From positions 1-64,000 of the forward strand of contig NZ_JANIBL010000019.1 in NCBI RefSeq assembly GCF_024505055.1: DNA of 64,000 bases, read 5' to 3'. The DNA comes from Methylomonas rosea (GTDB lineage: Bacteria > Pseudomonadota > Gammaproteobacteria > Methylococcales > Methylomonadaceae). The translations under genes and the position numbers were made by a program. Shown piece by piece: positions 37,844-47,821 of this stretch; the stretch's first letter is position 1; each line of letters starts with the position of its first letter. The notes below the pieces were generated by a model. That model saw only the letters and a program-made list of their open reading frames with translations, was not told where the DNA came from and did not search any database.

Positions 37844-38032
37844 TTAAACCAATCTGAAGTGAATTTTCTCCACGCGACTTTTTGCATGTATTTCTTGGTG
37901 AATTTCCAGTGCTTCACTGCGCATGTGGTCGCAGAATGCACAAAGACCTTCGTGGTCGGCATGTGATTTTTCATGAGCTGACAGTAAGTCGCCGCATCTT
38001 TTGCAACGAGTAATCTGCTGGAGTGTTTTCAT
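37844..38032 (-). CDS. Small zinc-ribbon-like protein
   Basis: 62 residues with two CxxC pairs, RCKRCGDLL (residues about 9-14) and GLCAFCDHM (about 30-35), spaced like a treble-clef or zinc-ribbon knuckle. His residues lie between (HEKSHADHE). The ribosome binding site GAGG is a few bases before the ATG. Possibly a DksA-like or other small regulatory zinc protein, but it is too short for a firm family call. Confidence 0.6.
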   Translation of the reverse strand: MKTLQQITRCKRCGDLLSAHEKSHADHEGLCAFCDHMRSEALEIHQEIHAKSRVEKIHFRLV

Positions 38033-38612
38033 GGTGATCGCCTCGTAATCGGAATTTGTGAAAATAACGCGCTATGGGTTTGTTGGGTGTCCGGCTCTTT
38101 ATAATTGAAGAGCTAAACTACAAACCGCAAAACCAATGCCACTAGAGATTCGGCCATGCGGTAAATATTTTAACTAATTGTTTCTGCGTTATTTTATGAC
38201 CTGGCAATGCTGGAAAGCAGTGAAAAAATACACAAGAAATTGTTGATTTCAGCACTAAATATCGTAGCGTTTACGAAATGTCGTACAAAGTATTCGGGTG
38301 AGTCGACGATTCAGGGACGTTAGAACCGTTTGCAGGTTGTCGGTCAATTAAAAGTCGGTATTAAGCTTTGGGTTTATGGGTACCTCTGCTGTGGTCTCTC
38401 CAGCGCCGACGCGATGATTTGTAAGGGGCGGGTCACTGAATGAGCTGATTTTGGATGAGCCCACCGCATTTATAGTGATGCTGCTCAGGCGTTTTACCGG
38501 CGCTTAAGTTTTGACGAAATATCGTCAACCATGCAAAAATATGTGATACATTTCGCTTTAAACGTATCGGGAGGATATTCCCATTTAACTAGGTAGTGTA
38601 CGTGTCCTACCG
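38033..38612. other. Long intergenic regulatory region
   Basis: About 580 bp without a credible gene. It contains the 18-bp palindrome at 38511-38528 and several related pieces (acgaaatgtcgtac near 38275). I looked for a GG-N10-GC sigma-54 core, because the operon ends in a sigma-54 activator gene, and found no good match by eye. It most likely holds the promoter of the downstream sensory operon. Confidence 0.5.
38511..38528. promoter_or_regulatory. Palindromic operator candidate upstream of the sensory operon
   Basis: TTGACGA-aata-TCGTCAA, perfect 7-bp arms, about 85 bp upstream of the first gene. The left arm also resembles a -35 box (TTGACG). A partially similar acgaaatgtcg lies about 240 bp further upstream. 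Confidence 0.5.
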
Positions 38613-39764
38613 ATGAAATGCTTGAGAGTCAGCATGCGGCAACGATACTATCCGGCTATATTCAAAACGCTAAGCGGCGCCATCGTTTCTTGTCTCAGCG
38701 CACTCGCCACCGTGGTTCCCGTCACGGCAGTTGCCGCAGGTCATATGGGACATATGTCCAGCCATGGCGCCACTGGGCTGCCGGGTGATTTTTTATTGTT
38801 TCCGGCTTTGACCGGTATCGTCCGTTTCGATCAAGAACCTCAAAAAAAACTCAGTAATAGCGACGTCATTCCCGAGATTAACGTGTTTTACACCACCGAC
38901 TATCAGCGCTTTCGGTTTCTCGGCGAATGGCTGGTCAGTACCAAAACCCATAACTTGGAAAGATTTCAGTTGGGTATGCACGTAGGGGACGAAGCTACTC
39001 TGTGGCTTGGCCGTTTTCATAACCCGATCGGTTACTGGAACATGCAGTTCCACCACGGCGCGTTTCTGCAAACCACTATCAGCAGACCCGGTATTATGGC
39101 GTTCGAAACGGCCGGCGGCGTGATACCCAATCATTTGACCGGGTTTTTATGGGAAGGCGTCCATGATTTGGGCGAGGGCGGCCTGTATTACACGGTTGGC
39201 GCTGGAGCAGGCCCGCAAATCAATAAAGGTTTGGAAGCGTTCAACCTGGTGGAGCCGGGTGGTTCCCATCGACCCGGTGTATCTTTTCGGCTGGGCTATC
39301 AGCCGATCAGCTTCGGCGTGGACGAATTCGGCGTTTCCGGTGCGTATAACCAAATTCGCTCCGACGAGCCCGCCGTTAAAAACGTTAATCAATTTGTTAC
39401 CAGTGCCTACGCCAACAAGCAAATCCAATCGGTAAGACTATTAAGTGAGATTGTCTACGTAAACAATACTTTGGAGAGTCCCACGGGCGGCAAAACCTAC
39501 GACGATTTTCTCAGCGCTTACGGCCAAGTCGAATGGGAATTGAATCCAACTTGGACCTTGGTGGGCAGGGTGGAAGGTAGTTTTGGCGCTAGTCACGACC
39601 CATACTTGGCAATGTTTCCCAAATTTGTGGAAGATAGATTTCTCGGCGGAGTACGTTATAAGCTCAATCACAACAACGCCTTAAAGCTTGAAGCCTCGCG
39701 CGATCACTTGCGCGACGATCATTTCGGGCAAGTGATGTTTCAATGGAGCGCGGTGTTTCCATGA
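38613..39764 (+). CDS. Outer-membrane beta-barrel protein with His/Met-rich N-terminus
   Basis: 383 residues. A long signal sequence ends near TAVAA, and the mature N-terminus is GHMGHMSSHGATG, a cluster of alternating His and Met residues suited to copper or other soft-metal binding. The remainder has the amphipathic strands and aromatic ends of a porin-like barrel (YYTVGAGAGPQINKGLEAF, SVRLLSEIVYVNNTL) and finishes in Phe-Pro (WSAVFP). The start may be the ATG at 38634 instead. The stop overlaps the next ATG, so this putative barrel is translationally tied to a periplasmic binding protein and a kinase, an unusual grouping. Confidence 0.75.
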   Translation: MKCLRVSMRQRYYPAIFKTLSGAIVSCLSALATVVPVTAVAAGHMGHMSSHGATGLPGDFLLFPALTGIVRFDQEPQKKLSNSDVIPEINVFYTTDYQRFRFLGEWLVSTKTHNLERFQLGMHVGDEATLWLGRFHNPIGYWNMQFHHGAFLQTTISRPGIMAFETAGGVIPNHLTGFLWEGVHDLGEGGLYYTVGAGAGPQINKGLEAFNLVEPGGSHRPGVSFRLGYQPISFGVDEFGVSGAYNQIRSDEPAVKNVNQFVTSAYANKQIQSVRLLSEIVYVNNTLESPTGGKTYDDFLSAYGQVEWELNPTWTLVGRVEGSFGASHDPYLAMFPKFVEDRFLGGVRYKLNHNNALKLEASRDHLRDDHFGQVMFQWSAVFP

Positions 39765-40225
39765 AACTGCTTCGCGGCCTAGGTATCGTTGGTTTGCTAC
39801 TGCTTATGCTGCTGGGTGCGCAGAGCCTTTGGGCTATCACTCGCCACTCTCTGGTACTGGCCACCAGCACCAACTCGTCCATGCCGGCTTTGACCGTGCA
39901 GGAGGCCAGAAAATTGTTTCTGGGCGTACCGCTGGAGAAGGGCGGCGAGCATCCCGTGCCCTTATTGAACATCAGCGATCCGTTAATTTTCGAAGTATTT
40001 CTGCAAAAAGTGGCCTTCATGTCAGCTAATGCCTATGAAAGCCAGACGATATCGGTGGTTTTCCGTCTTGGCGGTAAACGTCCGGAAAGTTTTAACGATC
40101 TGAAGAGCTTGGTCGATACGCTGCAACAGAATCCGGGCACGGTGACCTATTTGTGGGAGGATCAAGTCAGGGCCAATCAAGGCCTTAAAGCGGTTAATGT
40201 GTTATGGCAAGGAGCCCTGGAATGA
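39761..40225 (+). CDS. Periplasmic phosphate-binding-like protein
   Basis: 154 residues, starting MKLLRGLGIVGLLLLML, a signal helix. The rest resembles the small PstS-like (PBP-like) domain: LVLATSTNSSMPALTVQEAR-KLFLGVP, then FRLGGKRPESFNDL and NPGTVTYLWED. Full PstS is about twice this length, so this is a single-lobe or short version used for sensing, not transport. The ATG overlaps the barrel gene stop, and the gene end overlaps the kinase start. It may present a ligand to the kinase periplasmic domain. Confidence 0.75.
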   Translation: MKLLRGLGIVGLLLLMLLGAQSLWAITRHSLVLATSTNSSMPALTVQEARKLFLGVPLEKGGEHPVPLLNISDPLIFEVFLQKVAFMSANAYESQTISVVFRLGGKRPESFNDLKSLVDTLQQNPGTVTYLWEDQVRANQGLKAVNVLWQGALE

Positions 40226-42870
40226 GTCGGTTTTTTCATAGTTTTAATGGCCGAATGATTCTGGCTGTTGTCGGTATTCATTTACTATTGGTGCCGGTAT
40301 TGTTATTCGGCATTTATCGGGTGATTAAGCCCAGTTTGGAAGCGCAGTTTGTCAATTACGTCAGGTCCGATGCCCTGCTGTTCAGTAATCTGGTCACCCC
40401 ACGGCTGGAGCATAGCAAGGCCGGCGAATTGCAAGGCTTGTTAGGCGAGTTTCTATTGAACGGTCGCTTGGCATTTGCGGAAATTGCCACCGAGCGCGGC
40501 AATATTCGCGCGGACATCGAGCTCAACGCCCAGCAGCAATTTCAGGAAGATTTTTTCTTCGGCGAGCACGACGACGATATTTATTTTTTAGCCGTGCCGA
40601 TTCTGAATCCGGAAGACGGCTCGCTGGCGATGTTAAGGCTGGGATACGACGAACGGCAGATTCAACGCGACATTGCCACCATCTATCAGCGCAGCGCCTA
40701 TTTTGTCGCGGTTTACATGGGCTTGACCCTGTTGGTGGTTGGCCTGTTCGGGCGCAAGCTGGTCATGCCGCTGGAACGCTTGCGCGACGAAGCCGAACAA
40801 ATCGCCGCCGGCAATCACACCGGGCAATTTAATTCCGGCACCAAGATTACCGAAGTGGCGGCGTTGGCGGAGCATCTGGAAAAAATGCGTCAAGCCTTGC
40901 TTTCCGCCCGTGACGCGGCGTTGCAGGCGGCCGGGGCGAAGAGCGAGTTCCTGGCGAATATGAGCCATGAAATCCGCACGCCGATGAACGGTATCATCGG
41001 CATGATAGGCCTGGCCTTGCGCACCGAACTTACCCCGCAGCAGCGCGAGTTTCTGGGGATGGCGAATAGCTCGGCGGATGCTTTGCTGCGAATTGTTAAC
41101 GATATTCTGGATTTTTCCAAAATCGAGGCCCGTAAACTCGAGCTTGACCATGCACCCTTTAAAGTCCGCGAGAGTCTCGGTGATACGTTAAAGTTGCTGG
41201 CCGGCCATGCCCACGAAAAAGACTTGGAGTTAATGCTGCGCATCGATCCGGAAACGCCGGACGACTTGCTTGGCGATGTTGGCCGCTTGAATCAGGTTAT
41301 TATCAATTTGGTTGGCAATGCCATCAAATTTACCCAGCACGGCGAAATCGTGGTGCAGGTCAAACCTGAGTCGGTCGATGAAAACAAAGTCTGCCTGCAA
41401 ATTGCAGTCAGCGATACCGGCATTGGTATTTCGCCGGATAAACAACAGCTTATTTTCGAAGCGTTTGCGCAAATAGACGCTTCTTCGACGCGGAAATTCG
41501 GCGGTACCGGTTTGGGTTTGTCGATTTCCTCGCGCCTGGTCGAATTGATGGGCGGGCATTTGTCACTGGAAAGCGAGGAACACAAAGGCAGCACTTTTTT
41601 CTTTACCGCGGTGTTTGACAGGCACACCAAAAGCGAGGTTGATGCACCCTTTCAACCGCTGATCGACGTCAAAAATCTACCGGTGTTGATCGTGGACGAC
41701 AATGCCATCAACTTACGGGTGTTCTCGGAAATCTTGAACCATTGGGGCATGCGTCCCACCACCGTCGATAGTGGTGACGCGGCTATCACCGCATTGCGGA
41801 ACATGGCGGAATCCGGCGAAGCCTATGCCTTGATTCTGCTCGATGCGATGATGCCGATCATGGATGGTTTCATGGTGGCTCAAGCCATCAGAGAAGATCA
41901 ACGCTTCGAGCCGGTGACCATCATGATGTTGTCATCAGCTGATCGTCCTGACGATTGCGAACGCTGCCACGATTTGGGCATTAATCTGTACGTGCGTAAA
42001 CCCGTCAAACATTCCGAGTTATGGAATGCCATTCAATCGGCGCTGGGTAAATCCGCCAAAGCTTCTGAAGTCTCGCCAACAGTATTGGCCGAGCCGCCTC
42101 GTAAATTGAGAATTTTGTTGGCGGAAGATAATCCGGTTAATCAATACATGGCGGTGGTGTTGCTGGAAGAGCGCGGCCATACCGTGAAGGTGGCCAACAA
42201 CGGGCAGGAAGTGCTGGATATACTGGCTACCGATACCTTGTTCGATCTAATCTTAATGGATGTACAGATGCCGGTAATGGACGGCTTTCAGGCTACCGAA
42301 GCGATTCGGGCCTCGGAGCGCGAGACCGGTAAACACATGCGTATTATCGCGATGACCGCACACGCCTTGAAAGGCGATAAGGAACGCTGTTTAGCCGTTG
42401 GTATGGACGATTACATCGCCAAACCGGTGCAGGAGCAGGATTTGTTGGCAATGGTGGAGTGCTGGAATATGGCGGGAACTGAACAAGCGGATAACAACAG
42501 TGTAGCGTCTGCGCTATTGGCGGAGCCGGCGCTGGACTGGCAGCAAGCCTTAAACCGGGTGCGCGGCAGACAGCAGATGTTATGCAAAATGATGACCTTG
42601 TTCCAAGAGCAGTCCACACCGTTGTTGAACGACATGGCGGATGCGATACAACGCCAGGATGCGGATTTATTGCGACTATCCGCGCATACGCTAAAAAGCT
42701 CGGCTAACAGTATCGGTGCCTTCCCGTTCGGCAAGATCGCCCAGCAGCTGGAGACGATGGGCCACGAAGCCGCTTTTGTCGATGCGGCCGCCAGTTACGA
42801 GTTACTGCAACAAGCCAGCATCCGGCTGGAGCCGGCTATTCAGGACTATTTGCACGAGTTTCAGGAATAA
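40222..42870 (+). CDS. Hybrid sensor histidine kinase with two receivers and HPt
   Basis: 882 residues, BarA-like. A membrane helix (about 12-32), a periplasmic sensor (about 35-155), a second helix (VAVYMGLTLLVVGLFG) and HAMP precede HisKA with His249 (NMSHEIRTPMNGI) and the ATPase (KFGGTGLGLSIS). Receiver 1 carries Asp541 (LILLDAMMPIMDG) and receiver 2 Asp680 (LILMDVQMPVMDG). The HPt domain has His822 (SAHTLKSSANSIG). A complete phosphorelay is therefore in one protein. Start at the ATG overlapping the binding-protein stop. The output is probably the next gene. Confidence 0.95.
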   Translation: MSRFFHSFNGRMILAVVGIHLLLVPVLLFGIYRVIKPSLEAQFVNYVRSDALLFSNLVTPRLEHSKAGELQGLLGEFLLNGRLAFAEIATERGNIRADIELNAQQQFQEDFFFGEHDDDIYFLAVPILNPEDGSLAMLRLGYDERQIQRDIATIYQRSAYFVAVYMGLTLLVVGLFGRKLVMPLERLRDEAEQIAAGNHTGQFNSGTKITEVAALAEHLEKMRQALLSARDAALQAAGAKSEFLANMSHEIRTPMNGIIGMIGLALRTELTPQQREFLGMANSSADALLRIVNDILDFSKIEARKLELDHAPFKVRESLGDTLKLLAGHAHEKDLELMLRIDPETPDDLLGDVGRLNQVIINLVGNAIKFTQHGEIVVQVKPESVDENKVCLQIAVSDTGIGISPDKQQLIFEAFAQIDASSTRKFGGTGLGLSISSRLVELMGGHLSLESEEHKGSTFFFTAVFDRHTKSEVDAPFQPLIDVKNLPVLIVDDNAINLRVFSEILNHWGMRPTTVDSGDAAITALRNMAESGEAYALILLDAMMPIMDGFMVAQAIREDQRFEPVTIMMLSSADRPDDCERCHDLGINLYVRKPVKHSELWNAIQSALGKSAKASEVSPTVLAEPPRKLRILLAEDNPVNQYMAVVLLEERGHTVKVANNGQEVLDILATDTLFDLILMDVQMPVMDGFQATEAIRASERETGKHMRIIAMTAHALKGDKERCLAVGMDDYIAKPVQEQDLLAMVECWNMAGTEQADNNSVASALLAEPALDWQQALNRVRGRQQMLCKMMTLFQEQSTPLLNDMADAIQRQDADLLRLSAHTLKSSANSIGAFPFGKIAQQLETMGHEAAFVDAAASYELLQQASIRLEPAIQDYLHEFQE

Positions 42871-42914
42871 TGCTGCCGCCGATGTTTTGGATAGGTTAAG
42901 TTAAGGAGATATGC

Positions 42915-44699
42915 ATGACTCATAAGCGCCAGCGCGATAAACCGTTAATTTTGATGCTGGACGACAATCCGGTCAATCTGGAAGAGTTGGCGGGCTTGGT
43001 CGATGAAGCCGGATTTGACGTGCTGCGCGCGGAAACCGGGGAAGTGGCTTTAGTACAAGCCGTGGCGCAGTTACCCGATCTGATTTTGCTGGATGTAATG
43101 ATGCCGGGCATGGACGGCTTTACCGTCTGCCAGACCCTGAAAACCATTCCGACAACCCGCGATATTCCGGTGTTATTCATGACGGCCTTGGCGGACACCG
43201 CCGATAAATTAAAAGGTTTTCAAGTGGGAGCGGTCGATTACATCACCAAGCCGTTTCAGTACGAGGAAGTGCTTGCCCGCGTGCAAACCCACCTGACGCT
43301 GCAAAAATTGAAGCTGGAGTTGCAAGAAAAAGAGCAACGCCTGTCGCGGATTTTCGAGAATGCGATGGACGCTATTTTGACGCTGGACGAAGCCGGGCGG
43401 ATTACCTTGTTCAATGCGGCGGCGGAGCAGATGTTTCGTTGTAAAGCCGCCGACAACATAGGCCGGGCGGTGGATCGCTTTTTGTCGCCCGAGCTTTACA
43501 AAACCCTGACTAATTTTCGCAACGGCGTGCCGGCCGAGCAGGCCATCTGGGTCTCGGAAGGCATGAGCGCGGTGCGCGCCGATGAGAGCACTTTCCCCAT
43601 CGAAGCCACCATTTCCCGCGTTGAAGCCATCGGCCAGAAGCTTTATATCCTGATCCTGCGTGACATTAACGAACGCAAAGCCCGGCAACAGGCGGAAGCG
43701 GAATGCAATACCTTGCGGGGAATCAATCTCTATTTGCAAGAAGAAGTCTTGGCCAGCCGCGACGGTGAGGAATTGATCGGCAACTCACCGGCATTGCATC
43801 AAGCCATGGACCTGGTGAGACAGGTGGCCGATACCGATGCCACGGTATTGATCACCGGTGAGACTGGTACCGGCAAGGAGTTGATCGCCCGGGCGATTCA
43901 CAATCTCAGTGCCCGCAAAGACAAAACCTTGGTGAAATTGAATTGCGCGACGATCCCGGAAAATCTGGCGGAAAGCGAGTTGTTCGGTCACGAAAAAGGC
44001 TCTTTTACCGGGGCGATTGCCCGCAAATTGGGGCGATTTGAACTCGCTAACGGCGGTACCTTGTTTCTCGATGAAATCGGCGAATTGCCGCTAGAGATGC
44101 AGGCTAAGTTGCTGCGAGTACTACAGGAAGGCGAGTTCGAGCGAGTGGGCGGGACGCAAACACTGACCTGTGATGTGCGAGTGATTGCGGCTACTCATCG
44201 GGATTTAGCGCAGTTTTCGCAGCAGGGTAAATTCCGCGCCGACTTGTATTATCGCCTGAATGTCTTCCCCATCAACTTGCCGCCTTTGCGCGAGCGCAAG
44301 GAAGACGTGCCGTTTTTGGTGAAGCATTTCATCGATAAGTACGCGGCAAAATTCGGCAAGAAAATACAATCGATTCCGGAACGGATGATGGCCGATCTGC
44401 AAAGCTATTTCTGGCCCGGCAATATTCGCGAGTTGCAACATATCATCGAGCGCGCGGTAATTTTAACCAAGGGCAGTCAGCTAGCCGCCGTCGATTGTGT
44501 GAATGTAATGGGTGCCGGCGCGCCCACCGCTGCGCCGATTGTTACGCTGGACGAAGCCGAGCGCGCGCATATTCTGAAAGCGCTGGAAGCGACGTCCTGG
44601 CGGATCGCCGGCAATCAGGGGGCCGCGAAGATTTTGGGCGTGCCATCCACTACCTTGCGGTCGCGGATGGAAAAGCTGGGGATCAGTAAACCGGTCTGA
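42915..44699 (+). CDS. NtrC-type sigma-54 activator with receiver and PAS domains
   Basis: 594 residues: receiver with Asp60 ([13 protein letters not shown]), PAS (about 140-250), AAA+ with Walker A at 315-322 (GETGTGKE), the sigma-54 contact loop GSFTGA at about 362 (the classical form is GAFTGA), Walker [11 protein letters not shown], and a Fis-type HTH at the end ([20 protein letters not shown]). It is likely phosphorylated by the adjacent hybrid kinase HPt. Targets are unknown. AAGGAG lies upstream of the ATG. Confidence 0.94.
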   Translation: MTHKRQRDKPLILMLDDNPVNLEELAGLVDEAGFDVLRAETGEVALVQAVAQLPDLILLDVMMPGMDGFTVCQTLKTIPTTRDIPVLFMTALADTADKLKGFQVGAVDYITKPFQYEEVLARVQTHLTLQKLKLELQEKEQRLSRIFENAMDAILTLDEAGRITLFNAAAEQMFRCKAADNIGRAVDRFLSPELYKTLTNFRNGVPAEQAIWVSEGMSAVRADESTFPIEATISRVEAIGQKLYILILRDINERKARQQAEAECNTLRGINLYLQEEVLASRDGEELIGNSPALHQAMDLVRQVADTDATVLITGETGTGKELIARAIHNLSARKDKTLVKLNCATIPENLAESELFGHEKGSFTGAIARKLGRFELANGGTLFLDEIGELPLEMQAKLLRVLQEGEFERVGGTQTLTCDVRVIAATHRDLAQFSQQGKFRADLYYRLNVFPINLPPLRERKEDVPFLVKHFIDKYAAKFGKKIQSIPERMMADLQSYFWPGNIRELQHIIERAVILTKGSQLAAVDCVNVMGAGAPTAAPIVTLDEAERAHILKALEATSWRIAGNQGAAKILGVPSTTLRSRMEKLGISKPV

Positions 44700-44705
44700 G
44701 TCAGG

Positions 44706-45332
44706 CTAATTTTCAAACACATCCACGCCTTTCGGCGCTTTGAAGTTAAACAGGCCGTCGTCCAGCTTGGGATTGAGTTGGATGTTGGAAAAATAAATCC
44801 GGGTTAATTGTCCGAAATTATCGCTTAGTTCCATGCCGCCCAACTGGTTGCCGTTCAGGCCGATCAGGATGTATTTAAAACCGCTTTCTTCGTTCTTAGG
44901 CGACAGCTTCACCCAGTTCATCCCATCGTCCTCCTTGCCTTGTTCCTGTAGAGTAAACTTTTCCTCTATATCCACATCGCCGGTCAGCAACAGGGCGGGA
45001 GTAGAGCCCAGCGAGTCGTCGAGCTGTTTTACCGTCACTTGTTCCAAATCGGCATCGTAAAACCAGACTTTACCGGCATTCGACACAATTTCCTGCACAA
45101 ACGGTTTTTGGTAGTTCCAGCGAAACTTACCGGGTCGGCTCAGGTAAAACTTGCCAAAGCTGTTTTGCGCGGGACGGCCGCTTTTATCGAAACTGATTTG
45201 CTTGAAATCCGCCGTCAAGGACGCGCTGCCGGCTAAAAAGTTTTTCAGCCGGGCAATCGGCGCATCGTCGGCCCAGACTGAATGGGTAGTGGCGATCAGG
45301 AAAATCAGAGCAAAAATGTGTTTAAGAAACAT
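44706..45332 (-). CDS. lolA: Outer-membrane lipoprotein carrier LolA
   Basis: 208 residues with a signal peptide (IFALIFLIATTHSVWA). The body carries the LolA pattern ARLKNFLAGSASLTADFKQI, GKFYLSRPGKFRWNYQKPF, VSNAGKVWFYDADLEQVTV and the late DNFGQLTRIYFSNIQLN. It shuttles lipoproteins across the periplasm. Convergent with the activator gene; only six bases apart with no visible terminator. Two bases downstream of the PBP1b gene on the same strand. Confidence 0.93.
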   Translation of the reverse strand: MFLKHIFALIFLIATTHSVWADDAPIARLKNFLAGSASLTADFKQISFDKSGRPAQNSFGKFYLSRPGKFRWNYQKPFVQEIVSNAGKVWFYDADLEQVTVKQLDDSLGSTPALLLTGDVDIEEKFTLQEQGKEDDGMNWVKLSPKNEESGFKYILIGLNGNQLGGMELSDNFGQLTRIYFSNIQLNPKLDDGLFNFKAPKGVDVFEN

Positions 45333-45334
45333 AG

Positions 45335-47692
45335 TTAAAAAGGGTTCAGGTTATTAAGCCAGCTTTCGCCGGATTCCGGGCTTGCTCCGCAGTCGGCAAA
45401 CTGGCTGGGCGCCGAGCCGTCCACGAATGGCATTAATTTAGCGCCGGGGCAGCCTTCATTGCTGAGCAAACCGCTCGCGGTATCTATCCAGGTCATCTGC
45501 ACGTTATCGGGCGGTACCAGGCTGACCGGCTTTTTCGACACTTGCCGCATCAGCTCGGACCAGATTTGCAAGGCGCCGGTTCCACCGGTCAAGCCGGTGG
45601 GTTTGTTATCGTCGCGGCCAACCCAGACTACGGACAGAAAATCGCCGCTAAAACCGGCAAACCAGCTGTCGCGCAATTGATTGGTGGTGCCGGTTTTGCC
45701 GACCAGGGCCATGTTTTGCGGTAGATAGTTATAGGCCGAGTGGCCGGTGCCGGCATACATCACTTCCTGCAAAATGGTGTTGGTGATAAAGCTGGCCGCC
45801 GGATCGACGGCTTGGCGCACGGTAAAAGGGTAACTTTGCAAGGCCTTGCCGTCGGCGGCGTTTACGGCGCGGATGGAACGCAGCGGTGTCGCATAGCCGT
45901 CGCCGGCCAGGGTTTGATACAACTGCGTAACTTCCAGCGGCGTCAGCGGTTGCGCGCCCAGCAGGAAGGAGGGGAACAAATCCACCGGCCGGCTGACGCC
46001 CATGCTTTTTAAGGTATTGGCGACTTTGGCCAAGCCAATGTCCATGCCTATACGCACCGTCGCCATATTGTAAGAGTGCGCCAGGGCTTTATGCAGAGGC
46101 ACGACGCCGTGTTCCTGATTGTCGTAATTGTCCGGCGACCAGGTTTTGCCTCTTTCGGCCGGAATTTCCAGGCGGGTGTCGCTGACAGGCGTGGCGATGG
46201 TGTAGCGGTCCGGATATTCCAGCGCGGTCAAATAGACTACAGGTTTGATCAGCGACCCTATCGGTCGCACCGCATCAAGCGCGCGATTGAAACCGGTATC
46301 CTCGGCGTCGCGCCCGCCTGCCAGCGCGACGATCTCGCCGCTGTCGCGGCGGGTAACGATGGCGGCGGTTTCCAGATCGTTACTTTTCGGACTTCTCTCC
46401 AGCTGTTTCAGTTTGGCTGCGATGGATTTTTCCAGCGTGTCTTGAATGCGGGTGTCCAAGGTCGTGACGATGCGCAAGCCTTCCGAGGTTAAATCGTCTT
46501 CTTTATATTCCTGCTTCAATTGGCGTTTGACCAAATCGATAAAACCCGGATAGCGGTTGGCCGAGCGATGAATCACCGTCGCAACACCTATGGGTTGTTT
46601 TTTGGCTTCGCTAAGTTGCTGTGCGTCGATAAAACCTTCAGTGTGCATAGCGTCCAGCACGATGTTGCGGCGCTCGAGGGTGTGCTCGGGATTGCGGCGT
46701 GGATCGTATTCGGACGGTCCGCGCACCAAAGCGACCAAGGTGGCAACTTGATGCAGGTTCAGGGTTTTTAAGGATTGACCAAAATAAAATTCGCTGGCCA
46801 AGCCAAAGCCATGCACCGCGCTGGCGCCGTCCTGGCCCAGGAATATTTCGTTGAGATAGGCTTCCAGAATTTCGTCCTTGCTGTACCGGTATTCCAGAAT
46901 AAACGACATCAAGGCTTCCTTGAGCTTGCGGCGCAGCGTGCGTTTGGGGTTCAGGAAAAAGTTTTTCACCAACTGCTGGGTGATGGTGCTGCCGCCTTGC
47001 ACCATGCCGCCGGCTTTCACGTTCGACCACATGGCCCGGACGATGCCTTTCGGCGAGATGCCGAAATGGTTGTAAAAGTCCTTATCTTCGGTGGACAACA
47101 GGCCTTGCACCAGGGTTTGCGGCGCTTCGTCCAACTTGATCAGAATCCGGTCTTCCTTGCGAGTGGGATAAAAGCTGCCGATTTGTACCGGGTCCATGCG
47201 GACGATGGCTAAGCTCTCGCCGGTGCCGGAGTCGCTAATACTGGCGATGCCGCCGCTAGTGAAACTAACGCTGATTTTGCGGCTTTCCTGGGGGGTATTG
47301 CCAAAGTTGAAGGCGCGGGTACGGATGTTGATCTGGCCGCCCTTGACGTAATAAGAACCTTCGCCAGCCAATTGATAATCCTGACGATAATGCAATTCCA
47401 GCAACAAGTCTTCCAGGTTTTTGCTGGAAATTTCGTAACCGGCGTACAGCTCGACAGGGCTGGCATACACGCGGGCCGGAATGGACCAACGTTTGCCTTC
47501 GAATTGCTCGCGTACCGTGTAATCAAGGTAGCTGACATAAGCCGCTAACACGAAAGCCCCGATTAGTAGCAGCGAAACCAGCGTGCGTTTCAGCCATGAT
47601 GCTTGAGGTTTCGATTTTCTGCGTCTAACGGTCGATTTGCTGCTTCTGGGTCGTCTGGCCATTAAGTCGGTATCTGGTCTCGCCACCGGCAT
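45335..47692 (-). CDS. mrcB: Penicillin-binding protein 1B
   Basis: 785-residue bifunctional peptidoglycan synthase. A short basic cytoplasmic part and one membrane helix (TLVSLLLIGAFVLAAYVSYL) precede the UB2H-like domain. The transglycosylase follows (TEDKDFYNHFGISPKGIVRA, GGSTITQQLVKN). The transpeptidase has SxxK in RPIGSLIKPVVYL, SYN in LAHSYNMATV and KTG in VGKTGTTNQLRDS. ATG at 47662 is an alternative start. All catalytic motifs are present. Confidence 0.96.
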   Translation of the reverse strand: MPVARPDTDLMARRPRSSKSTVRRRKSKPQASWLKRTLVSLLLIGAFVLAAYVSYLDYTVREQFEGKRWSIPARVYASPVELYAGYEISSKNLEDLLLELHYRQDYQLAGEGSYYVKGGQINIRTRAFNFGNTPQESRKISVSFTSGGIASISDSGTGESLAIVRMDPVQIGSFYPTRKEDRILIKLDEAPQTLVQGLLSTEDKDFYNHFGISPKGIVRAMWSNVKAGGMVQGGSTITQQLVKNFFLNPKRTLRRKLKEALMSFILEYRYSKDEILEAYLNEIFLGQDGASAVHGFGLASEFYFGQSLKTLNLHQVATLVALVRGPSEYDPRRNPEHTLERRNIVLDAMHTEGFIDAQQLSEAKKQPIGVATVIHRSANRYPGFIDLVKRQLKQEYKEDDLTSEGLRIVTTLDTRIQDTLEKSIAAKLKQLERSPKSNDLETAAIVTRRDSGEIVALAGGRDAEDTGFNRALDAVRPIGSLIKPVVYLTALEYPDRYTIATPVSDTRLEIPAERGKTWSPDNYDNQEHGVVPLHKALAHSYNMATVRIGMDIGLAKVANTLKSMGVSRPVDLFPSFLLGAQPLTPLEVTQLYQTLAGDGYATPLRSIRAVNAADGKALQSYPFTVRQAVDPAASFITNTILQEVMYAGTGHSAYNYLPQNMALVGKTGTTNQLRDSWFAGFSGDFLSVVWVGRDDNKPTGLTGGTGALQIWSELMRQVSKKPVSLVPPDNVQMTWIDTASGLLSNEGCPGAKLMPFVDGSAPSQFADCGASPESGESWLNNLNPF

Positions 47693-47821
47693 TTAGCGGC
47701 GGCTGTGTGAATGGGGCGGAAACTGCACCTGCTGGTTCGGCGCAATTCATTTAGCTTGTTATTATCTAATAAAATGAGTACTTCCGCACAGATTGCTGGA
47801 GTTATTGAGGAGGATAGGCGA

